Below are positions 26,366-35,489 of a stretch of DNA of 64,000 nucleotides, one piece after another (position 1 is the stretch's first letter; each line of letters begins with the position of its first letter). The DNA is from Vibrio nereis NBRC 15637. Lineage in GTDB: Bacteria > Pseudomonadota > Gammaproteobacteria > Enterobacterales > Vibrionaceae. A program made the position numbers and the translations under genes. The notes under the pieces were generated by a model. The model ran no database searches and was not told the DNA's origin. It saw only the letters and a program-made list of their open reading frames with translations. The DNA is taken from positions 62,001 through 126,000 of the forward strand of contig NZ_BCUD01000008.1 of the NCBI RefSeq assembly GCF_001591105.1. The letters are read 5' to 3'.

Positions 26366-28495
26366 TCACACAGGTTTAGCGACCGAGTTCGCGACTTTTA
26401 CATTGGCGCTGCGGCCACTGTAGATAAACACACCAACAAAGAATACGCTGCACGCCAAGCGAATCCAAATAGCTACGTCTGGCCATACTAATGCGAGCCC
26501 CGCAGCGACAAGCGCTACGCGGATAAGCCAGTTAATCTCGCCTTCTAAGTAGCCTTCGATCGCCGCAATAAACGCGTAAGTACCAATGATGGCAAAGCCA
26601 CCTGTGATAAGAACTGAGGTCACATCCCAGCTCACTAGGTTCGTGTAGGCAATTAACAACGGCACTAAGTACAAGCCTTTGGCTATCTTCCAAGCCATTA
26701 AGCCTGTGCGCATTGGGGGCGTTTTGGCAATTGTCGCCGCGGCAAATGCCGTTAAACATACTGGTGGTGTTACGTTACTGTCTTGAGACAACCAGAAAAT
26801 AATCAAGTGTGCAGACAACAGTGCCAAACCTACGGCTTCTAGACCTAAACTTTGCTCAAGTAGCGTATCCATAAAGTCAGCCGGCACTTTCCCAAGCATC
26901 TCTTTTGCGGTTTCGATCGCCATTGGAGCGTTAAGCAGATCCAACTGATCAGGTGCCGCCAGCATAAAGATCGCTTTGGCTTGCTCTGGCAATTGGCCTG
27001 ACGTCATCAGATCAAGCAGTTGGCTTTCTGCCAATAGCTTATACAGTGCAGGAGCTGACAGCGTGCCCAGTACAATGTACGCTGCTGTTACTGGTAAGCC
27101 CATACCTAACACCAGTGATGCCAGTGCGATCAGCAGGATCATGATAAACAGATCGCCATTTGCCCAGCCATCAATCATCAGCGAAAAGGTATTGCCGATG
27201 CCCGTGGTACTAATCACGTTGATCACCAAACCGATCCCAACCAGCAGAACGGCTGTGGTTGCCATATTCTTAGCGCCTTGAGACAGTGCTTCAATGATCG
27301 CTTTAGGGCCCATTTTGTGATTTTTGGAGAACCAAGACGCCACCACAACGGACAAAATGGAAATGCCAGCCGCATACGTTGGCGTGAACCCCTGTACCAG
27401 CAATGTCACCAATACAGCCAGTGGGATCAGGTTATGCCAGCCAGAAAGTAGCACCTTCAGCAAAGGCTCAGTACTCGTGGTGACTTTCTGCACGCCGCTG
27501 CGCTTTGCTTCAATACGAACAAAAAACGCGACCGATAGGAAATACACCAACGCAGGCACAAACGAAACCGCGATGATATCCACGTAAGGGATTTGTGTGT
27601 AAGAGGCCATGATAAACGCGCCTGCTCCCATCACGGGTGGCATTAACTGACCACCAGTAGAAGCGGCTGCTTCAACACCTGCAGCAAAGCGCGAAGGGAA
27701 ACCCGCTTTTTGCATTAGTGGGATACTAATTACACCGGTTGAAACCGTGTTTGCCACACTTGAGCCCGATACCGAGCCCATCAGGCCTGAGCCAATCACG
27801 GCGATAAAGCCAGGGCCACCAACAATTTTCCCCGCAGCAGCACGCGCGACATCTATGATGTAATCCCCAACACCCGAGCGTACCAAGAAGGCACCAAAGA
27901 GGATAAACATGAAGACAAACGTCCAACTGATGCGCGAAATAGAACCAAACATGCCTTCAGATGAGTAAAAGCTACGATACAGCAAAGTTTCTAAGCTCAG
28001 ACCCGGAAAATGGAAAATACCACTCGCCCATTGCCCCCAAAGCACTACGTAGCTCAGACAGACAAGGATAAGTACCGGAATAAACCAGCCCATGGTGCGA
28101 CGAATCAGCTCGATCACAATGGCAATGGCCAGAATCGCAAAGAACCAGTCACTGGCAACGAACTTCACGCCGCGCTCGTACAACGCATCTTCTGCGAAAG
28201 GAATATAAATAAGACAAGCCAGCGCCCCTATCGCGATAACGATATCCACGGCGAGTGCGACTTTGCTTCGCTTTAATGAAATGTGAGCCGGATACCACAG
28301 GGCACAGATAATAGCAAAGCCAGCAAAGTGAGTCGCTGAAACCCAAAGCTCTGGTAAGGTTGATAAGGTATTAAAATAAATATGCAGTAGTGAGATCACC
28401 ACACCTAAAGCGGTAATCGCTTTACCAATCCACGGGAAATCCGTCCGAGTTGGCAGTTCAAACTTTTGTAGTTCCTGCTGCAACGAATCGCTCAT
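26366..28495 (-). CDS. TRAP transporter fused permease (TAXI type, DctQM fusion)
   Basis: A 709-residue inner-membrane protein with the small four-helix (DctQ-like) and large (DctM-like) TRAP subunits fused, as is usual for TAXI systems. Very hydrophobic helices span almost the whole length. Family signatures are GSISRISWTFVFMFILFGAFLVRSG, SGSSVANTVSTGVISIPLMQ, GAFIMASYTQIPY, LVLGMGLPVTAAYIVL and DSNVTPPVCLTAFAAA. It should move an organic acid using a sodium gradient. The ATG at 28495 has a GGAG site. It starts about 100 bases after the binding protein gene ends, with a hairpin between them. Confidence 0.9.
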   Translation of the reverse strand: MSDSLQQELQKFELPTRTDFPWIGKAITALGVVISLLHIYFNTLSTLPELWVSATHFAGFAIICALWYPAHISLKRSKVALAVDIVIAIGALACLIYIPFAEDALYERGVKFVASDWFFAILAIAIVIELIRRTMGWFIPVLILVCLSYVVLWGQWASGIFHFPGLSLETLLYRSFYSSEGMFGSISRISWTFVFMFILFGAFLVRSGVGDYIIDVARAAAGKIVGGPGFIAVIGSGLMGSVSGSSVANTVSTGVISIPLMQKAGFPSRFAAGVEAAASTGGQLMPPVMGAGAFIMASYTQIPYVDIIAVSFVPALVYFLSVAFFVRIEAKRSGVQKVTTSTEPLLKVLLSGWHNLIPLAVLVTLLVQGFTPTYAAGISILSVVVASWFSKNHKMGPKAIIEALSQGAKNMATTAVLLVGIGLVINVISTTGIGNTFSLMIDGWANGDLFIMILLIALASLVLGMGLPVTAAYIVLGTLSAPALYKLLAESQLLDLMTSGQLPEQAKAIFMLAAPDQLDLLNAPMAIETAKEMLGKVPADFMDTLLEQSLGLEAVGLALLSAHLIIFWLSQDSNVTPPVCLTAFAAATIAKTPPMRTGLMAWKIAKGLYLVPLLIAYTNLVSWDVTSVLITGGFAIIGTYAFIAAIEGYLEGEINWLIRVALVAAGLALVWPDVAIWIRLACSVFFVGVFIYSGRSANVKVANSVAKPV

Positions 28496-28559
28496 AACAC
28501 ACTCCAATGCCCCGCCGCACAAACGCCGGAGAAATATAAAAAGACAACAATAAGAGGGG

Positions 28560-28584
28560 TACGCCCTTATATGTTAAGGGCGTA
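28560..28584 (-). terminator. intercistronic hairpin between TAXI binding protein and permease
   Basis: A perfect 10-bp stem (TACGCCCTTA / TAAGGGCGTA) with a 5-base loop, 13 bases beyond the binding-protein stop. No U-tract follows. Such hairpins commonly protect the upstream mRNA, so that the binding protein is made in excess over the permease. Confidence 0.5.
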
Positions 28585-28596
28585 ACGATTCATCAG

Positions 28597-29610
28597 TTAG
28601 TTGATGACCAGTTGTGATGGGACTTCAATGCCCACTTCTTTGTAATAACGCGCTGCACCAGGGTGTAGAGGTAAAGGTAAGCCAGACAACGCTTTTTCAA
28701 TCGCCATTGCTTTGGTTGCTTTGTGGATACCTTGCAGGAATGGTAGGTTTTCGTAGATCGTTTTCGTTAGCTGGTATACATCTTCTTCCGAGATATCATC
28801 TCGAACGGCTAAAAAGTTCGGTTGAGCGATGGTGGTAATAGGCTTATCAACACCTGGGTAAGTATTGGCTGGGATCTCATACTTGGTCCATAAATCAAAC
28901 TCACCATTGGCTTTTTTGATTTGCTCATCGGTAAATGACAGGATTTGGATGTCGTTGCCTAGCGCAGCAAACGCTTGTGTTACTGCACCAACAGGTACGC
29001 CCGCAGGAGTGTTCATACCGTCAATCGTGCCATTTTGCAGAGCACTCGCGCTGCCGCCATAACCCATGTATGCCAAGTTAAATTTGTCTGGGTCGACCGA
29101 TACGCCTTTCATGATTTGGCGCCCCGAGTTTTCTGTCCCCGAGTTTTTCTTACCAATCGAGAACTTCTTGTCCTCTAAGTTAGTCAAATCACTGATCGTG
29201 CCAGACTTTGTGAGATCAGAACGAACGATAAAGTGCTCGACGTTTTGCCATAGCATCGACACTGAACGTAGTTTCTCTTGCTTGCCTGATTTTGCGTAAG
29301 GACCTTGACCCGTCCAGGCCCAAGCTCCATATAGGCCCTGCAAAATAGCAAATTGTGCTTCGTTTTCATTGAGCATTTTTACGTTCTCACCTGACCCTGC
29401 AGAGCTGATCGCAGAAAGCGAGAAATGATGTTTAGGCGCAACTTTTACTTTGCTTAGCGTGGCAAGGGCCACACCTACTGGGTAGTAAGTACCACCAGTC
29501 GATGCCGTCGCCAAAATGTAGCTGCGTTCGTCCGCGGCAGCAACGTTAGCTGAAAGACCAAAAGAAGCCATAGCGATAGCCAGAGTTTTCACTAACTTGT
29601 TGTATTTCAT
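28597..29610 (-). CDS. TAXI-family TRAP transporter substrate-binding protein
   Basis: A 337-residue periplasmic protein with signal peptide MKYNKLVKTLAIAMASFGLSANVAAA. The mature start DERSYILATASTGGTYYPVGVALATL is the hallmark of the TAXI (TRAP-associated extracytoplasmic immunogenic) family, and EAQFAILQGLYGAWAWTGQGPY and GKKNSGTENSGRQIM follow. Known TAXI ligands include glutamate, pyroglutamate and 2-oxoglutarate-like acids; the ligand here is unknown. The ATG at 29610 is 7 bases from GGAG; the adjacent ATG at 29613 is also possible. It is the first gene behind a strong sigma-54 promoter. Confidence 0.9.
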   Translation of the reverse strand: MKYNKLVKTLAIAMASFGLSANVAAADERSYILATASTGGTYYPVGVALATLSKVKVAPKHHFSLSAISSAGSGENVKMLNENEAQFAILQGLYGAWAWTGQGPYAKSGKQEKLRSVSMLWQNVEHFIVRSDLTKSGTISDLTNLEDKKFSIGKKNSGTENSGRQIMKGVSVDPDKFNLAYMGYGGSASALQNGTIDGMNTPAGVPVGAVTQAFAALGNDIQILSFTDEQIKKANGEFDLWTKYEIPANTYPGVDKPITTIAQPNFLAVRDDISEEDVYQLTKTIYENLPFLQGIHKATKAMAIEKALSGLPLPLHPGAARYYKEVGIEVPSQLVIN

Positions 29611-29669
29611 CATTACTCTCCATGTAGAGTTATTCACGTTATGTTTTTGTTAACAACAATCGCTATAGA

Positions 29670-29684
29670 GCAAAACCGGTGCCA
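29670..29684 (-). promoter_or_regulatory. sigma-54 promoter of the TAXI-TRAP-lhgO operon
   Basis: On the minus strand TGGCACCGGTTTTGC matches the RpoN consensus TGGCAC-N5-TTGC exactly, 60 bases before the binding-protein start. The adjacent gene encodes a sigma-54 activator, so the regulatory link is strong. Confidence 0.9.
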
Positions 29685-29733
29685 ATTTTTAAGTCATTGA
29701 TTTTATTGAACCTTGTCTTTTAATCATCTAAAA

Positions 29734-29753
29734 ACAAGCCATTTCTTGCTTAT
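29734..29753. promoter_or_regulatory. upstream activator site 1 (degenerate)
   Basis: ACAAGCCATTTCTTGCTTAT agrees at 13 of 20 positions with the perfect palindrome at 29878-29897 and keeps the AGC...TTGCT core. It lies about 50 bases upstream of the -24 element. Confidence 0.5.
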
Positions 29754-29767
29754 CTGCATTGTTCGCT

Positions 29768-29787
29768 ATAAGCAAAAAATGGCTCAT
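29768..29787. promoter_or_regulatory. upstream activator site 2
   Basis: ATAAGCAAAAAATGGCTCAT matches the palindrome at 29878-29897 at most positions. Its centre is 34 bases (about three helical turns) from site 1, the arrangement expected for cooperative binding of an NtrC-type activator. Confidence 0.6.
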
Positions 29788-29877
29788 CGTATTGATGTAT
29801 TAACGGTGAGAAAGAGGAAGATATGTCACACAAATGAATTATTTGTGATCAATGTTAATAAAAATGTCGTTTTTGAT

Positions 29878-29897
29878 ATGAGCAAAATTTTGCTCAT
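29878..29897. promoter_or_regulatory. upstream activator site 3 (perfect 20-bp palindrome)
   Basis: ATGAGCAAAATTTTGCTCAT is fully self-complementary. It is about 195 bases above the -24 element and 27 bases beyond the response-regulator stop codon, a plausible distal enhancer for the DctD-like regulator. Confidence 0.65.
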
Positions 29898-29923
29898 GCC
29901 TATTTTTAGTTCTCTGCGGAGAT

Positions 29924-31264
29924 TTAACTGACGTAATCACTGCGATTCAGCGCGTAACGCACCATTTTCTGATTCAGTGTGCGTCGTGGTAAATCTAGCT
30001 CTTGCATCACTTCATTAATACGACCTTGATGACGCACCAACGCGTCATGAATCACTTTACGTTCAAAGCTTTGCACCTGAACCGCCAGTGGCACTCCGGC
30101 AGACGACGCTTCCGTGGTGGTGTTAGGACGGCAAGATAGAATTTCACCCACTGTCAGCATTTCATCCAGCGCAAAACGAATTGCAACATTGCGAAGCTCT
30201 CGCACATTGCCCGGCCAAGCGTAAGACAGCAATGCATGCCTATCTGCTTCGCTTGCTTGGCGAGTCTCTGGATTGGCCTCTTGGGTGAAATGTTCAAACA
30301 GCAGCAAGGCGTCATCTTCGCGCTCACTGAGTGGTGGTAAGTGCAGCTGTGCCACATTAAGACGATAGAAAAGATCCTGACGAAAATCCGGATGGTTTAG
30401 TAAGTCATGCTTCGCCGCAGAAATCACACGCAAATCAACAGAGACTTGCTGATTTCCGCCAACCCGCTCTACCACATGATCTTGTAGCGTGCGCAGTACC
30501 TTTACTTGCATCGAAAGTGGCATGCTTTCTATCTCATCTAAAAACACGGTGCCTTTGTCAGCAAACTCTAACTTACCGATCCGCCGTTTAGCCGCACCTG
30601 TAAACGCGCCCGCCTCATGGCCGAACAGCTCACTTTCAAACAAGTTTTCAGGAATTGCGCCGCAGTTAAGTGGCACGAAAGGATGCTTTTGTCTTTGACT
30701 AAACTCATGCAAACAAGTCGCCACCAGCTCTTTACCACAGCCGGTTTCGCCATAAATAATGACATTGGTATCAATCGACGCTACTTTGACAATTTGCTCG
30801 CGCAGGTCACACATCACTTTACTGCGGCCAATCAACACTTGCTCAATACCACTGATGTTATCGAGATAAGATAACCGGCTTTGGCGCTCTTGGCCCTGGC
30901 TGTATTTCTCCACGGCTTCAGAAACGGTGTGTGACAAACGCTCTGGATCAAACGGCTTTTCAATAAAGTCGTACGCGCCTTGCTGGAGTGCCTTGACAGC
31001 CATGTCCACGTCGCCATGACCAGTGATCAGAATCACGGGTAAATCTGGCTGGCTCTGTTTGATCTGATTTAAGATCTCTATCCCGTCGATGTCTGGCAGT
31101 CTGACATCGGTGATGATCGTATCAAACTCTTTGGTGAGCACCTCATCCAACGCGGTTTTTCCGTTTTCAAACGTGGTAACTTCAAAGCCTGCAAGTTGCA
31201 GCCACTGGCTCGTTGCTTGACGGACAATTTCATCATCCTCAATCAAAGCAATACTGCGAGTCAT
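29924..31264 (-). CDS. sigma-54-dependent response regulator (DctD/NtrC family)
   Basis: A 446-residue regulator with three domains. The receiver (about 1-120) has acidic DD at 9-10 and phospho-Asp in IITDVRLPD. The AAA+ domain (about 140-370) has Walker A GETGCGKE, the sigma-54-contacting GAFTGA in GHEAGAFTGAAKRR, and Walker B GTVFLDEIESM. A Fis-type helix-turn-helix lies at the C-terminus (GRINEVMQELDLPRRTLNQKM). It should activate the RpoN promoter of the neighbouring TAXI operon. The ATG at 31264 starts the receiver cleanly; another at 31276 is possible. Its sensor gene is divergent. Confidence 0.93.
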   Translation of the reverse strand: MTRSIALIEDDEIVRQATSQWLQLAGFEVTTFENGKTALDEVLTKEFDTIITDVRLPDIDGIEILNQIKQSQPDLPVILITGHGDVDMAVKALQQGAYDFIEKPFDPERLSHTVSEAVEKYSQGQERQSRLSYLDNISGIEQVLIGRSKVMCDLREQIVKVASIDTNVIIYGETGCGKELVATCLHEFSQRQKHPFVPLNCGAIPENLFESELFGHEAGAFTGAAKRRIGKLEFADKGTVFLDEIESMPLSMQVKVLRTLQDHVVERVGGNQQVSVDLRVISAAKHDLLNHPDFRQDLFYRLNVAQLHLPPLSEREDDALLLFEHFTQEANPETRQASEADRHALLSYAWPGNVRELRNVAIRFALDEMLTVGEILSCRPNTTTEASSAGVPLAVQVQSFERKVIHDALVRHQGRINEVMQELDLPRRTLNQKMVRYALNRSDYVS

Positions 31265-31463
31265 ATGTAATTCCATCTATAGACCTGTATTTTCGTGTCA
31301 CCAACGGTAAGTAAAAATAGGCCATTCTAAAAGGAGCTAGCTCTCACTTCTCAACAACGCCCCTTTAACAACTTCTTATTTATTTGTTAGCTTCTGCTTC
31401 TCATTTCTCTGCTTTCTCACTCAATTAGCAGCGCGCCCTATCCGCGTAAAGGACGTTTTAACG

Positions 31464-33521
31464 ATGGTTGGTAGTAATCGTTACTGGTTTATCATTCTCG
31501 CTATTTTTGCGATAGGCGTGGCGAAAGTCTCCAGCCATAAAGTCGCTATTCAATGGCAAATGGAACAAGCACAAAGACAAGGCGAACATCGCTTACTCAA
31601 CTACATTGGCGAAGCTCGACGCTCGCTGCAACGTTTCTACCACCTCCCCTTTCTGGTAACGAATGACGACGTTAGCCTGCGCTACTTTAAAGGTGAGGGT
31701 TCACTTGAACCGCAAATTAAAAAGCAGTTGCTCCAATTAGATAAAGCCGCCAATACCAAAGGCTGGTATATGCTGTCTTCGAGTGGCGATGTGCTTTCTT
31801 CCAGCATTGAACGTCGCAATTTAAGTGAAGCAGACATTGAAACCATTGTTCAGCGTATCCATGCTCAGCGCGAAGCCATCTCCGTCGTAACAAAAAGCAA
31901 AGGCGCCACACCAGACTATTACCTTGCGGCACCCATCTACCTGAAATTCGATATTGTCGGCATTGCGGTAGTGCAAATTGACCTAAGCCTGTTAACCGAT
32001 CAATGGTTTGCCGATGATGAAGTGATCCTGTTTCAAAACGCGCAGCAGCAATTCTTTTTATCCAGCCACCGCGCACTCAATGCAGACTGGTTTAATGAAC
32101 ATTTCAGCATTGACGAGATGATGAGTACGCAAACGCTTTATGATCAGTCGCACGTTAAGATATGGGAACTCAACCGTAAAAAATATCTGGTTCAATCCGT
32201 TACTCTGGATGACCTAAACTGGCGCCTAACTTACCTAACCCCGCTACAATCCCTTTATCAGACTGTAGGCTGGCTGAGTTGGAGTGTGGCGGTGGCCTGC
32301 TTGTTTGTGCTGCTTCTGCTGGTGATTCGCTTTCAGAGATACCAAAAACAGCTCGGTAATCAACGCATCCAACGTCTGATCGAAGAGTCAGAGAAACGCC
32401 TGACTGGCATGATCAACAAAACCCACGTGGGTTTATTACTGCTGGATAAAAACGGGGCCATTCACGACATTAACCTGATGGCAAAACGCTATTTCAGCCT
32501 GTCTGATTCAATGATTGGCAATATTCAAGCATGGCAATTGTTTGATGCGGGTAATCCTAATTCCACTACCCTACAACTGCTGAAAAACTTAGCTGAGCAC
32601 CAAGAGCTGGCAGAAATCAGCAGCGTTGAAACTATGGCAAGGCGCAGCGATGGCAGTTGTTTTCCGGTTATGTTTTCAATCAGCCTGTTCCCTTGGGATT
32701 CAACCAACTATTACCTCTGTACCATCATTGATATTAGTAAGCGTAAGAAAGCGGAAATTGCCTTACAAGATGCCAATAAGCACTTACAACAGCGGGTACA
32801 AGAGCGCACCCAAGAACTCGAAAGCACACAGAAAGAGTTGATTGAAGCGAGTAAGCTCGCCGCGCTGGGCAGAATGTCGAGTGCGATCACCCACGAACTC
32901 AACCAGCCTTTGACGGGGTTGCGCACCCTGCTTTCCAGCAATCAATTACTGATGGAACGCGGTGAAACCAAAATGCTCAAAGCCAACATGGCTCTGGTCA
33001 ATACGCTGATCGATCGTATGGCAAATATGACCTCTCAGCTTAAATCGTTCGCGTTTAATCGGCTTGAAAAACCGCAACCTGTTTCGTTTACTGATGCGTT
33101 ACAAGAAGTGTTGCGCATTCAACAAGCCGCTTTGGACAACGTAGATATTCGAGTGCGAATCGCCTCTGATGTTTCGATGGTGATGGGAGAAGAAGCGCGC
33201 CTGAGACAGGTGCTGGGGAATTTGATCAGTAATGCGATTGATGCCACCAAAGGTCAGCCGACACCTAAGATCACCGTGGCAGCCCATTGCGACAACGACA
33301 AAGCGATTATCCAAGTCACCGATAACGGTTGTGGCGTGGATGAGGATAAGTTAGCCACCATTTTCGAGCCGTTCCATACCAATAAGAAAATTGGTGAAGG
33401 GCTTGGATTAGGGCTCGCGATTACCGCGAATAATGTGCGCGATATGCAAGGCACTATTTTGGCCGAGAATAACGCCGAGCAAGGGATGACCTTTATACTG
33501 AAGCTGACTCTCGCTGATTAA
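31464..33521 (+). CDS. DctB-like membrane sensor histidine kinase with PAS domain
   Basis: A 685-residue sensor. A transmembrane helix at about 8-25, a periplasmic Cache-like domain (about 30-265) and a second helix (about 268-292) are followed by a cytoplasmic PAS domain (about 310-430) and a coiled coil. The H-box is MSSAITHELNQPLTGLRTLL (His near 476), and the ATPase motifs are NLISNAIDA, DNGCGVD and GEGLGLGLAI. The double-Cache plus HELNQPL layout is that of DctB, which senses C4-dicarboxylates. It is divergent from its regulator, an arrangement less common than a shared operon. Confidence 0.9.
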   Translation: MVGSNRYWFIILAIFAIGVAKVSSHKVAIQWQMEQAQRQGEHRLLNYIGEARRSLQRFYHLPFLVTNDDVSLRYFKGEGSLEPQIKKQLLQLDKAANTKGWYMLSSSGDVLSSSIERRNLSEADIETIVQRIHAQREAISVVTKSKGATPDYYLAAPIYLKFDIVGIAVVQIDLSLLTDQWFADDEVILFQNAQQQFFLSSHRALNADWFNEHFSIDEMMSTQTLYDQSHVKIWELNRKKYLVQSVTLDDLNWRLTYLTPLQSLYQTVGWLSWSVAVACLFVLLLLVIRFQRYQKQLGNQRIQRLIEESEKRLTGMINKTHVGLLLLDKNGAIHDINLMAKRYFSLSDSMIGNIQAWQLFDAGNPNSTTLQLLKNLAEHQELAEISSVETMARRSDGSCFPVMFSISLFPWDSTNYYLCTIIDISKRKKAEIALQDANKHLQQRVQERTQELESTQKELIEASKLAALGRMSSAITHELNQPLTGLRTLLSSNQLLMERGETKMLKANMALVNTLIDRMANMTSQLKSFAFNRLEKPQPVSFTDALQEVLRIQQAALDNVDIRVRIASDVSMVMGEEARLRQVLGNLISNAIDATKGQPTPKITVAAHCDNDKAIIQVTDNGCGVDEDKLATIFEPFHTNKKIGEGLGLGLAITANNVRDMQGTILAENNAEQGMTFILKLTLAD

Positions 33522-33545
33522 AAGAGTGCTGATTAAAAACAAGAA

Positions 33546-33570
33546 AGGCCTAACATTATTTGCTAGGCCT
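33546..33570. terminator. hairpin between the kinase and phoD
   Basis: A 7-bp stem AGGCCTA / TAGGCCT with an 11-base loop between two converging genes; on the minus strand it is followed by TTCTTGTTTTT, which would suit phoD termination. Confidence 0.5.
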
Positions 33571-33596
33571 GTTGCGATAATTCTAATTGGAATAGA

Positions 33597-35267
33597 TTAG
33601 CTTAAGTTCAACGTCACACCATCGGTAGTCGATGCACTTCTTGTCGTTACTTGATAATTCTGATCTTTCACCGTATCAAGCAAATACCACGTCGAGCTCG
33701 CTTCGGTTTGAGTGAAGCTCACGCGCATAAAGCCACGCTGTTTAATATCCGCCCATTGCAGTTCCTGAACCAGAGACGGCAAGACAAACTCCATCTGGCC
33801 AATCACCGCGGGATCTAAACCTAAGTACTCTTCTAAACCCGGCGAGCTCACCGAATTGGTGGCAAACTCGACTCCGATCGGCTCCCCGCTAAGGTTTTTC
33901 AGCTCGCTCGTCCAAGCATTGTGGGTATCCCCTGCTAAACAGACAAAGTTGGCATCACTCTGTTTTAGCGTGGCGTAGACCCGTTCTCTTTCCGCGTAGT
34001 AACCATCCCACGCATCCAAGTTATAAGGTAATGACATTGGGTCCGAACTTGGATCCGCCAGATAATGACCAATCGCGGTTTGTACTCCGGCCAATGCGGC
34101 TGGCTTTTGCTCATCGGGGGCGGTAAACAGATTAAATAACGCCAACATCACCGAGCTAGGCAGCTCCATTTTTGACATCAACACTTGCTGCCCAAGCACA
34201 TTCCACTTCGCGTTATTCGTTGCAATTTTTTGTGTTAACCATGTCAGTTGTTCCGTGCCAAGCAATTCCCTTGCTGGGTTTCTGGACTCGGCCACCAACC
34301 CACCAATCGCTTCCATTGTGGGTGCCGACAGCGAGAAGTAGTCGAGCGGTTTATCTCTACCGACTAAGCGCGTATCCAGCATCATCAAGTTAATAAGATT
34401 ACCGAACGAGAACTGTCTGTAGATCAACATATTGGAAAACGTGTTTTCCCTGACTGGTAGCCATTCGACCCACGCAGCGGCCGCCGCTGCACGCCTGTCA
34501 TAAAAACTGCCTTCCGTGTCTTGATGGTTCTCTGCGCCGTCTTTCCAAGTGTCATTCGCCAGCTCGTGATCATCCCACACAGCGATCATAGGTAGCGACG
34601 CATGCATAGCTTGCAAGTCGGCATCTTGTCGGTATTGCGCATATCGTTTTCGGTAGTCGTCTAACGTCACGCACTCAGTGCCTTTGCTTGGCGTGCGGCC
34701 CATACTCGTAGCGTCTTCGGTTGCGTAACCACCATCCCCATACTCGTATATGTAATCGCCAAGATGCAATACCACATCAAACGGCGCGTTTTCATGCTGC
34801 TTTACGAGCTCGCGGTACACGTTAAAGTACCCCGCCGGATAGTTCGCGCACGACACTACCGCCATCGAGACTTGGTCAAGCGAACCTTCAGCCAATGTTT
34901 TGGTCACACCTGTCATGCTGACCACATCGCTAACCATGAAACGGTAAAAGTATTGAGTGCTTGGGTTAAGGTTTGTCACATCCACTTTCACCGTAAAGTC
35001 ACGGCTGGTATCGGTGTTAAATACACCGCTTTGCACTATGTTAGAAAAGTCTGATTGTGGTGATACTTGCCAAGTAACATCCGCATTGCTGGCCGTGGTG
35101 GTAATACGCGTCCAGATGATCACTTGAGTCTGGGTCGGGTCACCGCTTGCCACCCCGTGTTGAAAAGAAGTACTCACTTCGCTGCTATCAGAGTTACAAC
35201 CGATTAAGCCAGTAGCCACCGCCGTTGATGTTGCGGCTTTAATAAAGTCTCGACGAGACAAAGACAT
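33597..35267 (-). CDS. phoD: PhoD-type alkaline phosphatase / phosphodiesterase, Tat-exported
   Basis: A 556-residue calcium/iron metallophosphatase of the PhoD family, releasing phosphate from mono- and diesters outside the cytoplasm. The N-terminus has a twin-arginine motif (SRRDFIK) followed by a hydrophobic stretch ending LIGC, so a lipid-anchored product is possible. Catalytic motifs: GVASGDPTQTQVIIWTR, HLGDYIYEYG, AVWDDHELANDTWK and CLAGDTHNAW near 440. Start: the ATG at 35267 opens the Tat signal. A Pho-box-like element lies upstream. Confidence 0.9.
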   Translation of the reverse strand: MSLSRRDFIKAATSTAVATGLIGCNSDSSEVSTSFQHGVASGDPTQTQVIIWTRITTTASNADVTWQVSPQSDFSNIVQSGVFNTDTSRDFTVKVDVTNLNPSTQYFYRFMVSDVVSMTGVTKTLAEGSLDQVSMAVVSCANYPAGYFNVYRELVKQHENAPFDVVLHLGDYIYEYGDGGYATEDATSMGRTPSKGTECVTLDDYRKRYAQYRQDADLQAMHASLPMIAVWDDHELANDTWKDGAENHQDTEGSFYDRRAAAAAAWVEWLPVRENTFSNMLIYRQFSFGNLINLMMLDTRLVGRDKPLDYFSLSAPTMEAIGGLVAESRNPARELLGTEQLTWLTQKIATNNAKWNVLGQQVLMSKMELPSSVMLALFNLFTAPDEQKPAALAGVQTAIGHYLADPSSDPMSLPYNLDAWDGYYAERERVYATLKQSDANFVCLAGDTHNAWTSELKNLSGEPIGVEFATNSVSSPGLEEYLGLDPAVIGQMEFVLPSLVQELQWADIKQRGFMRVSFTQTEASSTWYLLDTVKDQNYQVTTRSASTTDGVTLNLS

Positions 35268-35354
35268 GGTTATTTTCCTTTGTTTTTATTCACTCAGCGC
35301 ACTTTACGTAGTCGATGAGTATTTATTCCAAGGCAAATAACTTAGGAAACAGAT

Positions 35355-35372
35355 ATGACAATTACATGTCTG
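35355..35372 (-). promoter_or_regulatory. Pho-box-like element upstream of phoD
   Basis: On the minus strand CAGACAT-GTAA-TTGTCAT resembles two tandem PhoB repeats CTGTCAT separated by four bases (11 of 14 repeat bases agree). It is 88-105 bases above the phoD start codon, consistent with control by phosphate starvation. Confidence 0.5.
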
Positions 35373-35427
35373 AAGGTAACAAAAATACGATTTTTAGTGT
35401 TTTTACTCAGTTTTAGTCACAGTATAT

Positions 35428-35472
35428 GAAATAAAACAAGCCACGATAGCGATGTTGCTGGCTATCGTGGCT
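35428..35472 (-). terminator. rho-independent terminator of the ABC transporter pair
   Basis: A perfect 12-bp stem (AGCCACGATAGC / GCTATCGTGGCT) with a 10-base loop, followed on the minus strand by TTGTTTTATTTC. It lies 18 bases beyond the stop of the second ABC gene. Confidence 0.85.
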
Positions 35473-35489
35473 GAGCTTTATCATGACGC

